Source of the DNA: Gemmobacter sp.
GTDB taxonomy: Bacteria > Pseudomonadota > Alphaproteobacteria > Rhodobacterales > Rhodobacteraceae
Direction of reading: 5' to 3'
Length of the DNA stretch: 64,000 nt
Assembly (NCBI RefSeq): GCF_034676705.1
Contig: NZ_JAUCBS010000013.1
Coordinates: forward strand, 818,501-882,500
Shown: piece by piece, positions 26,231-33,496 of the stretch
Numbering within the stretch: the first letter of the stretch is position 1
Layout of the letters: each line of letters starts with the position of its first letter
Position numbers and translations under genes: made by a program
The notes under the pieces: generated by a model
Database searches by the model: none
What the model was told of the DNA's origin: nothing
What the model saw: only the letters and a program-made list of their open reading frames with translations

Positions 26231-26932
26231 ATGTCAAGGATCGCACTCGTCGACGACGACCGCAACATTCTGACCTCTGTGTCGATGACGCTCGAGGCGG
26301 AAGGGTTCGAGGTCGAGACCTACAACGACGGCCAGTCGGCGCTGGATGCCTTCAACCGACGGCTGCCCGACATGGCGGTTCTCGATATCAAGATGCCCCG
26401 CATGGACGGCATGGACCTGCTGCAACGTCTTCGGCAAAAGACCAACATGCCGGTGATCTTCCTGACCTCCAAGGACGACGAGATCGACGAGGTTCTGGGC
26501 CTGCGCATGGGGGCTGACGATTATGTGAAAAAGCCGTTCAGCCAGCGCCTGCTGGTGGAACGCATCCGGGCGATTCTGCGCCGGCAGGAGGCGATTGCCG
26601 ATGGCGACGCGCCGGTGCCCGACGAATCCAAGGTGATGGACCGGGGCAACCTGCGGATGGATCCGCTGCGCCATTCCGTGGCGTGGAAGGGGCAGGACGT
26701 ATCGTTGACCGTGACCGAATTCCTGCTGCTACAGGCGCTGGCGCAGCGTCCGGGCTTCGTCAAGTCGCGCGACCAGCTGATGGACGTGGCCTATGACGAT
26801 CAGGTCTATGTCGATGACCGCACCATCGACAGCCATGTGAAGCGCCTGTGCAAGAAGATGCGCAGCGTCGATCCCGAGTTTTCGGCGATCGAGACGCTGT
26901 ATGGCATCGGCTATCGCTACAACGAAGAATGA
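26231..26932 (+). CDS. chvI: ChvI-type response regulator
   Basis: ChvI (233 aa) is an OmpR-type regulator. The receiver has VDDDRNIL, phospho-acceptor Asp52 in VLDIKMPRMDG, the TSKDDEIDE segment and KKPF lysine. The winged-helix DNA-binding domain runs from about residue 135, with VTEFLLLQALAQRPGFVKSR and DRTIDSHVKRLCKKM. In alphaproteobacteria ChvI/ChvG controls envelope and acid responses and, in some species, central carbon metabolism. Its stop overlaps the chvG start (ATGA). Confidence 0.94.
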   Translation: MSRIALVDDDRNILTSVSMTLEAEGFEVETYNDGQSALDAFNRRLPDMAVLDIKMPRMDGMDLLQRLRQKTNMPVIFLTSKDDEIDEVLGLRMGADDYVKKPFSQRLLVERIRAILRRQEAIADGDAPVPDESKVMDRGNLRMDPLRHSVAWKGQDVSLTVTEFLLLQALAQRPGFVKSRDQLMDVAYDDQVYVDDRTIDSHVKRLCKKMRSVDPEFSAIETLYGIGYRYNEE

Positions 26933-28662
26933 CCCTGGCCAGCCGCATAGACACCACGGCTTCCGCGCCTGCCCCCCGGCAGGACGATGGCGGCGTGCTG
27001 CTGGGCGAGGATTGGGTGAATCCCGAAGGGTCCACCGACCCCGCGCTGCGGGCCGAACGCAAGCGGCGCAGCGTGGTGTCGCCCAACCGTTCGCCCCTGG
27101 CGCGCAAGATCGTGGTATTCAACCTGCTGGCGCTGGTGGTGCTGGTGGCAGGGGTGCTGTTCCTGAACCCCTCGCGCGACAGCCTGGTATTGCAGCGCGA
27201 GGCCGGGCTGGTCACCGAAGCCCGTCTGATCGCCACCGCGGTCGAGGCGCGTCTGCCCCATGCCGCCGGCCCCTTGCAGGACATCCCGACGACCGAGACG
27301 GTGGCCGCGCTGACGCTGGCCCAGATCGACCTGGCGCCGGGGACTGAACTGTTCATCTACGATCGCACCGGGGCGCCCGTCGCCTCGACCGTCGGGCAGC
27401 CGCGCGATACCGGCCCCGTGGTGCCCGCGCCACCGCGCAACACCTACCTGACCGATCTGCTGGCCGCCGTCTGGGACGGCGTGTCGCGCCTGGTGCCGGG
27501 GCAGGCGTCCCGCGGCCAGGGCTTTGATGCCGCGACCCTGGCGCAAGGTCTGGTCGAGGCGGCGCGCCAGGGCGATACAACGGTGCGCAGCGGGCAGGAT
27601 GCGCGCGGGGCCACGCTGTTTTCGGTGGCAACCCCGATCCTGCGCGATGGTGCGGTGCTGGGCGTGGTTGCCGTGACCTCGGCCGCGGGCGAACTGGACC
27701 TTCTGGTGCGCAACGAACGCGAACAGGTGCTGCGCATGTTCGTGGTGGCGCTGCTGGTCTCCATCGCGCTCAGCCTGGTTCTGGCCTCGACCATCGCCAA
27801 TCCGCTGTCGGATCTGGCGGCGGCGGCCGAACTGGGGCGCGACCGCAACGCGCGCAAGATGGCGCCGGGCCGGGTGCGCATCCCCGATCTGACCGCGCGC
27901 CCCGATGAAATCGGCCGCCTGTCCGGCGCACTGCGTGGCATGGTCGCTGCCCTTTACGACCGGATCGAGGCGAACGAACAGTTTGCCGCCGACGTCGCGC
28001 ATGAAATCAAGAACCCGCTGGCCTCGTTGCGGTCGGCCGTCGGGTCGCTGCGGCTGGTGAAAAAGGACGATCAGCGCGAACGCCTGCTGGACGTGCTGGA
28101 ACACGATGTGCGCCGGCTGGACCGGCTGGTCAGCGACATTTCCAATGCCTCGCGGCTGGACAGCGAACTGGTGAAGGAGGAGGAGGAGGAATTCAACCTT
28201 ATCCGCACCCTCAACAACATCAACCAGTACATGGGCCAGCAGGCTGCCGAAAAGGGCGTGGACTACATCACCGATCTGCCGGCCGACCCCATCGTGATCC
28301 ACGGGCTGGAAGGGCGGCTGGCGCAGGTGTTCGTCAACCTGATTTCCAACGCGATTTCCTTTTGCGACGAAGGGGATGCGGTGCGCGTCTGGGCCCGACG
28401 GCGCGACAACCGCGTGCTGATCGTGGTCGAGGATACCGGGCCGGGCATCCCCGAACAGGCGCTGACGAAAATCTTCAAGCGGTTCTACTCTGACCGGCCG
28501 GCAACCCATTTCGGCAACAACTCGGGGCTTGGCCTGTCGATCTCGAAACAGATCGTCGAGGCGCATGCCGGCGTGATCTGGGCGGAAAACATCCGCCCGA
28601 CCGAAGATGATGCCACCTCGGACCCGCTGGGCGCGCGCTTCGTGGTGGGTCTGCCGGTCTGA
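26929..28662 (+). CDS. chvG: ChvG-type sensor histidine kinase
   Basis: ChvG (577 aa) is the inner-membrane kinase for ChvI. It has a basic cytoplasmic start, TM1 at about residues 60-80, a periplasmic sensor domain (81-268), TM2 at about 269-288, a HAMP segment, and the dimerisation box DVAHEIKNPLASLRSA with phospho-accepting His358. The ATPase domain has the N box around FVNLISNAISF and the G boxes VEDTGPGIP and NNSGLGLSISKQI. A run of five glutamates (417-421) is coded by GAG repeats that resemble ribosome-binding sites. The TGATG overlap couples it to hprK. Confidence 0.94.
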   Translation: MTLASRIDTTASAPAPRQDDGGVLLGEDWVNPEGSTDPALRAERKRRSVVSPNRSPLARKIVVFNLLALVVLVAGVLFLNPSRDSLVLQREAGLVTEARLIATAVEARLPHAAGPLQDIPTTETVAALTLAQIDLAPGTELFIYDRTGAPVASTVGQPRDTGPVVPAPPRNTYLTDLLAAVWDGVSRLVPGQASRGQGFDAATLAQGLVEAARQGDTTVRSGQDARGATLFSVATPILRDGAVLGVVAVTSAAGELDLLVRNEREQVLRMFVVALLVSIALSLVLASTIANPLSDLAAAAELGRDRNARKMAPGRVRIPDLTARPDEIGRLSGALRGMVAALYDRIEANEQFAADVAHEIKNPLASLRSAVGSLRLVKKDDQRERLLDVLEHDVRRLDRLVSDISNASRLDSELVKEEEEEFNLIRTLNNINQYMGQQAAEKGVDYITDLPADPIVIHGLEGRLAQVFVNLISNAISFCDEGDAVRVWARRRDNRVLIVVEDTGPGIPEQALTKIFKRFYSDRPATHFGNNSGLGLSISKQIVEAHAGVIWAENIRPTEDDATSDPLGARFVVGLPV

Positions 28663-29087
28663 TGGCGGCGCCGTCGCAGGTGGTGCATGCGACCTGCGTT
28701 GCCTTCGGTGACCGGGGGCTGCTGATTCTGGGCCCGTCGGGATCGGGCAAATCGGCGCTGGCCCTGCAACTGATGGCGCTGGGGGCGGCGCTGGTGGCGG
28801 ATGACCGCGTGCTGCTGGCCGATGCCGGCGATGCGCTGCTGGCCACCGCCCCGCCCGGCCTGCCCCCGCTGATCGAGGCACGGGGGATCGGCCTGCTGAA
28901 CGCCCCGTTGCAACCGCAGGCCCGCATCGTGCTGGCCGCCGATCTGGGGCAGGTGGAAACCGCCCGCCTGCCGCCCCGGCGCCACACCCTGCTGCTGAAC
29001 CACGCCGTAGAGGTTGTCCACGGTCCCGTGACCGGGCATTTTGCAGCGGCGATCCGTCCCTATATCCTTTTGGGTCGCAAGGATTGA
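28662..29087 (+). CDS. hprK: HPr kinase/phosphorylase, short alphaproteobacterial form
   Basis: This 141-aa protein is the C-terminal catalytic domain only of HPr kinase, the form found in alphaproteobacteria. The Walker A loop LGPSGSGKSALALQLM is at about residues 23-38, VADDRVLL follows, and IEARGIGLLNAP is the HPr-kinase signature. It phosphorylates a serine of HPr, encoded four genes downstream. It is tightly coupled to chvG, which ties a membrane sensor to PTS regulation. Confidence 0.93.
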   Translation: MAAPSQVVHATCVAFGDRGLLILGPSGSGKSALALQLMALGAALVADDRVLLADAGDALLATAPPGLPPLIEARGIGLLNAPLQPQARIVLAADLGQVETARLPPRRHTLLLNHAVEVVHGPVTGHFAAAIRPYILLGRKD

Positions 29088-29090
29088 CCC

Positions 29091-30002
29091 ATGATGGATG
29101 TCACGCAGCAACGCCTGATTCTGGTCACCGGCCCCTCGGGCGCCGGGCGATCCACCGCTATTGGCGCACTGGAGGATCTGGGCTGTGAAACCATCGACAA
29201 CCTGCCCCTGTCGCTGATCCCCCGCCTGCTGGACGGCCCGCCGCTGGGCCGCGCCATCGCGCTGGGGGTGGATGTGCGCAACCGCGACTTTTCCTCGTCG
29301 GCGCTGATCGAACTGGTCGATACGCTGACCGCCGACCCCCGCGTCGCGCTGGAGGTGATGTTCCTGGACTGCCGGACCGAGGTGCTGGAACGCCGCTATT
29401 CCGAAACCCGCCGCCGCCACCCGCTGTTTCCCGCCGAACCGCCCCTGACCGGCATCCTGCGCGAAACCGATCTGCTGGCGCCCATCAAGGTGCGCGCCGA
29501 CCTGCTGATCGACACGTCGGATTTCACCCCGCACGACCTCAAGGCCGAGATTGCGCAATGGATGGGGGCCACACCGGCGCAGCGCATGGCGGTATCGCTG
29601 CAATCCTTCAGCTACAAGCGGGGCGTGCCACGCGGGGTGGACATGGTGTTCGACTGCCGTTTCCTGCGCAACCCCTACTGGGTGCCTGCCCTGCGCAAGC
29701 TGGATGGCCGCAGCGCCGAGGTGGCGGCCTATGTCTCGGGCGATCCGCGGTTCGCGGAATTCTTCGACCGGGTGTCGGGACTGATCGGCATGTTGCTGCC
29801 CGCCCATATCGAGGAAGGCAAGGCGCATCTGACCATAGGTTTCGGCTGCACAGGCGGTCAGCACAGGTCGGTTGCAGTTGCAGAAAAACTGGGCGATACC
29901 CTAGAGCAGGCCGGATGGCAGATTTCCCGCCGCCACCGGGAGCTGGAGAGGGCGCCTTCGGGCGCCCAGCCCCTGGCGGGACGTGGGCAAGGTGGGGTAT
30001 GA
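29091..30002 (+). CDS. rapZ: RapZ/YvcJ family nucleotide-binding protein
   Basis: RapZ (303 aa) is a P-loop protein; in enterobacteria it is an RNase adapter for glmZ RNA. The Walker A motif is LVTGPSGAGRSTAIGAL (about 12-28). LDCRTEVLERRYSETRRRHPL and the C-terminal FGCTGGQHRSVAVAEKL are strongly conserved. The last 20 residues (after ELERAP) are a family-atypical Gly/Ala-rich tail coded by a region with a strong hairpin. Its role in alphaproteobacteria is not settled. The stop overlaps the EIIA start by four bases. Confidence 0.94.
   Translation: MMDVTQQRLILVTGPSGAGRSTAIGALEDLGCETIDNLPLSLIPRLLDGPPLGRAIALGVDVRNRDFSSSALIELVDTLTADPRVALEVMFLDCRTEVLERRYSETRRRHPLFPAEPPLTGILRETDLLAPIKVRADLLIDTSDFTPHDLKAEIAQWMGATPAQRMAVSLQSFSYKRGVPRGVDMVFDCRFLRNPYWVPALRKLDGRSAEVAAYVSGDPRFAEFFDRVSGLIGMLLPAHIEEGKAHLTIGFGCTGGQHRSVAVAEKLGDTLEQAGWQISRRHRELERAPSGAQPLAGRGQGGV
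29950..29967 (+). other. C(UUCG)G tetraloop hairpin inside rapZ
   Basis: GGGCGCC-TTCG-GGCGCCC forms a 7-bp G/C stem closed by a UUCG tetraloop in the last codons of rapZ, about 30 bases before the EIIA start. It could slow 3' exonucleases or pausing polymerase and so alter the ratio of upstream to downstream products. Confidence 0.6.
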
Positions 30003-30442
30003 TGGGCCAGTCCGTGACGGGTATGGGCAAGCCGGGTGAAATCGGAATCGTGGTCGTCGCCCATGGCGGTCTGGCGCGCGAGCTTTTGGCCGCGGTGGAA
30101 CATGTCGTCGGCAAGTTGCAGGGCGTGCGCGCCATCAGCATAGATCCCGAATATGACAGGCTGGCAAAGGGGACCGAGATTCGTGCCGCCGCCGATTCGG
30201 TCGACGGGGGCAGTGGCGTGGCGGTGCTGGTCGACCTGCATGGCAGTTCGCCCGCCAACCTGTGCCAGGCGGTATGCGGCCCCGCGCCGCGCCACATCCT
30301 GACCGGCGCCAACGTGCCGATGCTGCTGAAGCTGGTGCAATCGCGCCACCTGCCGCTGGATGCTGCGGTTCAGGCGGCGCTGGTGGCCGGACGCAAATAC
30401 ATTGATGGCCGGGAACTCGGCTCTGGAGAGGTGCGCGCATGA
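29999..30442 (+). CDS. PTS EIIA component, mannose/fructose type (ManX-like)
   Basis: This 147-aa protein is a lone EIIA of the mannose family. IGIVVVAHGGLARELL holds the phosphorylatable His22 (counting from the ATG at 29999), and the core continues with GSGVAVLVDLHGSSPANLC and GANVPMLLKLV. No permease (IIB/IIC/IID) is present, so it is expected to act as a regulator or phosphate acceptor in a sugar-independent PTS. Alternative starts at 30002 or 30023 are possible. It overlaps rapZ and ptsH by four bases each. Confidence 0.9.
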   Translation: MMGQSVTGMGKPGEIGIVVVAHGGLARELLAAVEHVVGKLQGVRAISIDPEYDRLAKGTEIRAAADSVDGGSGVAVLVDLHGSSPANLCQAVCGPAPRHILTGANVPMLLKLVQSRHLPLDAAVQAALVAGRKYIDGRELGSGEVRA

Positions 30443-30708
30443 TCACCCGCAGCCTGCGAATCGTCAACGAAAAGGGCCTGCACGCCCGCGCCTCGGCTCG
30501 CTTCGTCGAGCAGGTCGAAGGGTTCGATGCCTCGGCCATGGTCAGCCGCGATGGCATGCGGGTGTCGGGCGATTCGATCATGGGCCTGCTGATGCTGGGT
30601 GCCCACAAGGGCACCACGATCGAGGTGGAAACCACCGGCACCCAGGCCGAGGCGCTGGCCAATGCGCTGGAAAAGCTGGTCGCCAACCGCTTCGGCGAGG
30701 ATATCTGA
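30439..30708 (+). CDS. ptsH: HPr phosphocarrier protein
   Basis: HPr (89 aa) accepts phosphate from EI on His15 (GLHARASARFVEQ) and passes it to EIIA. Ser46 in VSGDSIMGLLMLGA is the site for the HprK encoded upstream. Both sites are intact, so both modes of regulation are possible. EI (PtsP or PtsI) is not in the window. The ATGA overlap with EIIA indicates stoichiometric co-translation. Confidence 0.95.
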   Translation: MITRSLRIVNEKGLHARASARFVEQVEGFDASAMVSRDGMRVSGDSIMGLLMLGAHKGTTIEVETTGTQAEALANALEKLVANRFGEDI

Positions 30709-30711
30709 AAA

Positions 30712-31566
30712 TTGCCGGCGCCCGTCCCCCCGTCGCTGCCCACGCCGAAACCCTATGACAAGCGGCGGCTCAGCTATGCCGGCACCTTCACCAACCCGTG
30801 GAAATCCGGCACGATCCGCACCATCGAATGGCTGACGGCCAAGCCGAAACTGCTGTCGCTGATCCGCAAGTTCGAGGCCCAGGGCGCCCCCTTTGGCCAG
30901 ACGTTCTGGCCCCAGGCGCTGGAGGTGATGGGGATCAACGTGCTGACCCCGGCGCAGGAAATCGCCCATATCCCGGCCAGGGGGCCGCTGGTGGTGGTGG
31001 CGAACCATCCGCACGGGCTGGTCGATGGCATGGTGCTGGCCTGGCTGGTGGGGCAGGTGCGGCAGGATTACAAGATCCTGACCCGATCATTGCTGACCGG
31101 CATCCCCGAGATTGCCGAATTCATGCTGCCCGTCCCCTTCCCGCACGAGGAGAACGCGCGCGAGGAAAGCCTGGCGATGCGCGCCGAATGCATGCGCGTG
31201 CTGAAGGCCGGCGGCTGCATCGTGCTGTTCCCTGCCGGACGGGTTGCCAATTCCGCCACCTGGATGGGCCCTGCCATCGAGGCGGACTGGAACCCGTTCA
31301 CCGCGAAGATGGTCATGCGGTCGGGCGCGGTGGTGGTGCCGATCCACTTTCAGGGCCAGAATACCCGCGCCTATCAATGGGCGGCGAAAACCTCGGCCAC
31401 GCTGCGGCAAAGCCTGCTGCTGAACGAAATCCGAGCGGCGCTGAACAAGCCGCAGCGCCCGGTGATCGGCCCCGCCATTCCCCCCGAGGAGATTGCCGCC
31501 TGGTCGCACGACCCGCGCGGCTGGCTGGCCATGCTGCGCGACCGCACGCTGTCGCTGGCGCCCTGA
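30712..31566 (+). CDS. lysophospholipid acyltransferase (PlsC family)
   Basis: This 284-aa protein belongs to the glycerophospholipid acyltransferase family. It has VVANHPHGLVDGMVLAW, the His-x4-Asp catalytic motif, and the later VLFPAGRVANSATW block that binds glycerol phosphate. Membrane association is likely, although no clear TM helix is seen. The TTG start four bases after ptsH is the only early start in frame that keeps the full N-terminal region, so it is tentative. Which acyl acceptor is used cannot be told. It is the last gene of the chvI operon strand before copy 5 of the element. Confidence 0.85.
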   Translation: MPAPVPPSLPTPKPYDKRRLSYAGTFTNPWKSGTIRTIEWLTAKPKLLSLIRKFEAQGAPFGQTFWPQALEVMGINVLTPAQEIAHIPARGPLVVVANHPHGLVDGMVLAWLVGQVRQDYKILTRSLLTGIPEIAEFMLPVPFPHEENAREESLAMRAECMRVLKAGGCIVLFPAGRVANSATWMGPAIEADWNPFTAKMVMRSGAVVVPIHFQGQNTRAYQWAAKTSATLRQSLLLNEIRAALNKPQRPVIGPAIPPEEIAAWSHDPRGWLAMLRDRTLSLAP

Positions 31567-31593
31567 GACCTGTTCGGGCGCTGCCGCGTCTAG

Positions 31594-31688
31594 CTCTTTG
31601 CCTTTTCGAAAATACCCCACGGGGTGGCGGCGGTTGGTGCGCCATTGGTTCAAGAACCAACAGGCGCGGAGGGGTGTGAAACCCCTCC
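31594..31688. repeat. dispersed intergenic element, copy 5
   Basis: The region after the acyltransferase stop contains CTCTTTGCCTTTTCGAAAAT then ACCCCACGGGGT. It is followed by the hairpins TTGGTTC/GAACCAA (31645-31660) and GGAGGGGT/ACCCCTCC with loop GTGAA (31668-31688). The core and the GTGAA loop recur in copies 7 and 8. It lies between convergent genes. Confidence 0.72.
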
Positions 31689-31738
31689 AGCGCCAACGGT
31701 TGGTAAAGGCGCGGGGCAGGGGCGTCTGGCCCTTGTGA

Positions 31739-32737
31739 TCAGTCGAACACCCCGGTCACCCGGCCGAACAGCATGAAGGCGCGGGCTGTGCGGGTATCGG
31801 CCAGTTCGGCGATGTCCTGATCGGTCGCGGTTTTTTCGAACGCCTGAAAGCTGCGGTCGAACTGGCGCAGGAAGTGGTGCGCGGCATCGCGGAAAATCGT
31901 GTCGCCGCGCATCCGCCCCGCCGTCAGCGCGATCGAGGATCGGTCGCGGATCCCCCCCAGCGCCGCAATGGTGCGGCCACGTTCGCCAGCGGCAAAGCGG
32001 CGCCAGACCTCGGGGCGGGCGCGGTCTGGGCGTAGATCGTCTACATAGATGCCGTCCTGCGCCAGCAGGGTCAGCACATCCTGCGCGGCGCGGATCAGGC
32101 GCGCGGCCTCGCGGTCTTCCAGCGCCAGACGCAGGCAGCGAAAGCCCTCCTTGTCCTCGGGATCATCGGGAAAGTTCAGCGCGCGGATGAATTCGTCGAT
32201 GGCAATGGGCAGGCGGTGGTCTTCGGGCGGGGCGTCGAACGCCAGCGCGGGCTGTTCGGTCTGCGCGGCCGGCTGGACGGGCAGGGGCCGCGGCGCCCCG
32301 TCGCGGCGCGACGAGGTGAAGGTGGCAATCGCCGTTTCCGCCTGTTTGGCCGCGGCGGCAATCTCGTCCAGCTTGCGTTCCATGCTGGGGCGGGTTGCGG
32401 CGGCGGCGGCCTGCTGCTGCTGCACATAGCTGTGGCGCATGGCATCGACGGCCACCTGCAACCGCCGCGCCTCTTGCCGCAGGTCGCGGATGGTGCGGCT
32501 GGCCAGCGCCGCCACCCAGATCAGCGCCACGGGCAGGAACACGACGAACAGCTTCAGGATCAGCCCCGCGCCATCCTCGCCTGCCGGTTCGGTTAGGGTG
32601 AACCAGGCCACGACCGCGCCCAGCCACACCAGGCTCAGCACCGCCGCGCCGATTTCAGTGGCGGTGATGCGTGGGGCATCTGCGCGCGGGGGCACCGCGC
32701 CCAGCATCATCGGACGGTCGGACTTCGGGTCAGGCAT
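31739..32737 (-). CDS. conserved hypothetical two-TM coiled-coil protein
   Basis: This 332-aa protein is not assigned to a named family. Two membrane helices are predicted near residues 28-47 and 59-79, followed by a region (about 82-145) rich in heptad-like Glu/Gln/Arg/Leu that should form a coiled coil. A C-terminal helical domain (about 180-332) contains FRCLRLALEDREAARLIRAA and MRGDTIFRDAAHHFLRQFD. The topology puts the coiled coil and C-terminal domain in the cytoplasm. It starts 27 bases upstream of the greA stop and shares its strand. A role in envelope or membrane organisation is conceivable, but nothing proves it. Confidence 0.75.
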   Translation of the reverse strand: MPDPKSDRPMMLGAVPPRADAPRITATEIGAAVLSLVWLGAVVAWFTLTEPAGEDGAGLILKLFVVFLPVALIWVAALASRTIRDLRQEARRLQVAVDAMRHSYVQQQQAAAAATRPSMERKLDEIAAAAKQAETAIATFTSSRRDGAPRPLPVQPAAQTEQPALAFDAPPEDHRLPIAIDEFIRALNFPDDPEDKEGFRCLRLALEDREAARLIRAAQDVLTLLAQDGIYVDDLRPDRARPEVWRRFAAGERGRTIAALGGIRDRSSIALTAGRMRGDTIFRDAAHHFLRQFDRSFQAFEKTATDQDIAELADTRTARAFMLFGRVTGVFD

Positions 32738-32763
32738 GCGGTGGCCTCCTGTTCCGAGGGCCC

Positions 32764-33234
32764 CTATTCGTAGCGGACCGAGATCACCTCATAGCTGCGT
32801 TCCCCGCCGGGGGTGCGCACTTCGACGCTGTCCCCTTCGTCCTTGCCGATCAGGGCACGGGCAAGGGGGGATTTGATGTTCAGCAGGCCACGTTCGATAT
32901 CGGCCTCGGCTTCGCCCACGATCTGGTAGTGGTGCTGTTCCTCGGTATCCTCGTCGATGATGGTGATGCGGGCGCCGAACTTGATGCTGCCCGACAGGCG
33001 CGTGGTGTCGATCACCTCGGCCCGGCCCAGAATCGCCTCCAGCTCCTTGATGCGGCCTTCGATGAAGCTCTGCTTTTCGCGGGCGGCATGGTATTCGGCG
33101 TTTTCCGACAGGTCGCCATGTTCGCGTGCTTCGGCGATGGCGCGGATCACGGCCGGGCGCTCTTCGGATTTCAACTGGCGCAGTTCGGCATCCAGCAGGT
33201 CGAACCCGGCACGGGTCAGGGGGATCTTTTCCAT
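32764..33234 (-). CDS. greA: transcription elongation factor GreA
   Basis: GreA (156 aa) rescues backtracked RNA polymerase by stimulating cleavage of the transcript. It has the N-terminal coiled-coil hairpin with HGDLSENAEYHAAREKQS, where the acidic tip residues act, and the C-terminal FKBP-like domain ending with SPLARALIGKDEGDSVEV. The ATG at 33234 is chosen because similarity starts there; the upstream open frame has none. It lies upstream of the two-TM gene and 262 bases from the divergent ETF-QO gene. Confidence 0.96.
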   Translation of the reverse strand: MEKIPLTRAGFDLLDAELRQLKSEERPAVIRAIAEAREHGDLSENAEYHAAREKQSFIEGRIKELEAILGRAEVIDTTRLSGSIKFGARITIIDEDTEEQHHYQIVGEAEADIERGLLNIKSPLARALIGKDEGDSVEVRTPGGERSYEVISVRYE

Positions 33235-33368
33235 CGTCGGCACCCTTCGTGTAGACAGGCGCCGCCCCCGGACAACGGGGCGCGGCGCCTGACGAGCTTT
33301 TCCAATACCTGACGGTTGCGCGATGCGATTGCAAGCCCCCCGGGCGGCAGACCGCCGGCGCGCACAAA

Positions 33369-33383
33369 GCATGCAGTGCATGC
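33369..33383. promoter_or_regulatory. 15-base palindrome between greA and the ETF-QO gene
   Basis: GCATGCA-G-TGCATGC is a perfect inverted repeat in the 262-base divergent region, about 114 bases before the ETF-QO start. Its symmetry and position suggest an operator for a dimeric regulator, possibly one sensing acyl-CoA. No factor can be assigned. Confidence 0.45.
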
Positions 33384-33496
33384 GGTCATCGGCGAAAGGA
33401 TGTTGCGTTACGATTGACCAGCCGTCCCCCCTTCGCTAGCAAGGCCGCAAGCATGAACCCACGCGCACGGGCGCGCGACCCGACACGGAGGCAGCA

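Noticed and set aside
24286..26268. N-terminal extension of PckA by about 128 residues
   Set aside because: The extension crosses the regulatory region and has no similarity; the ribosome site supports the ATG at 25884.
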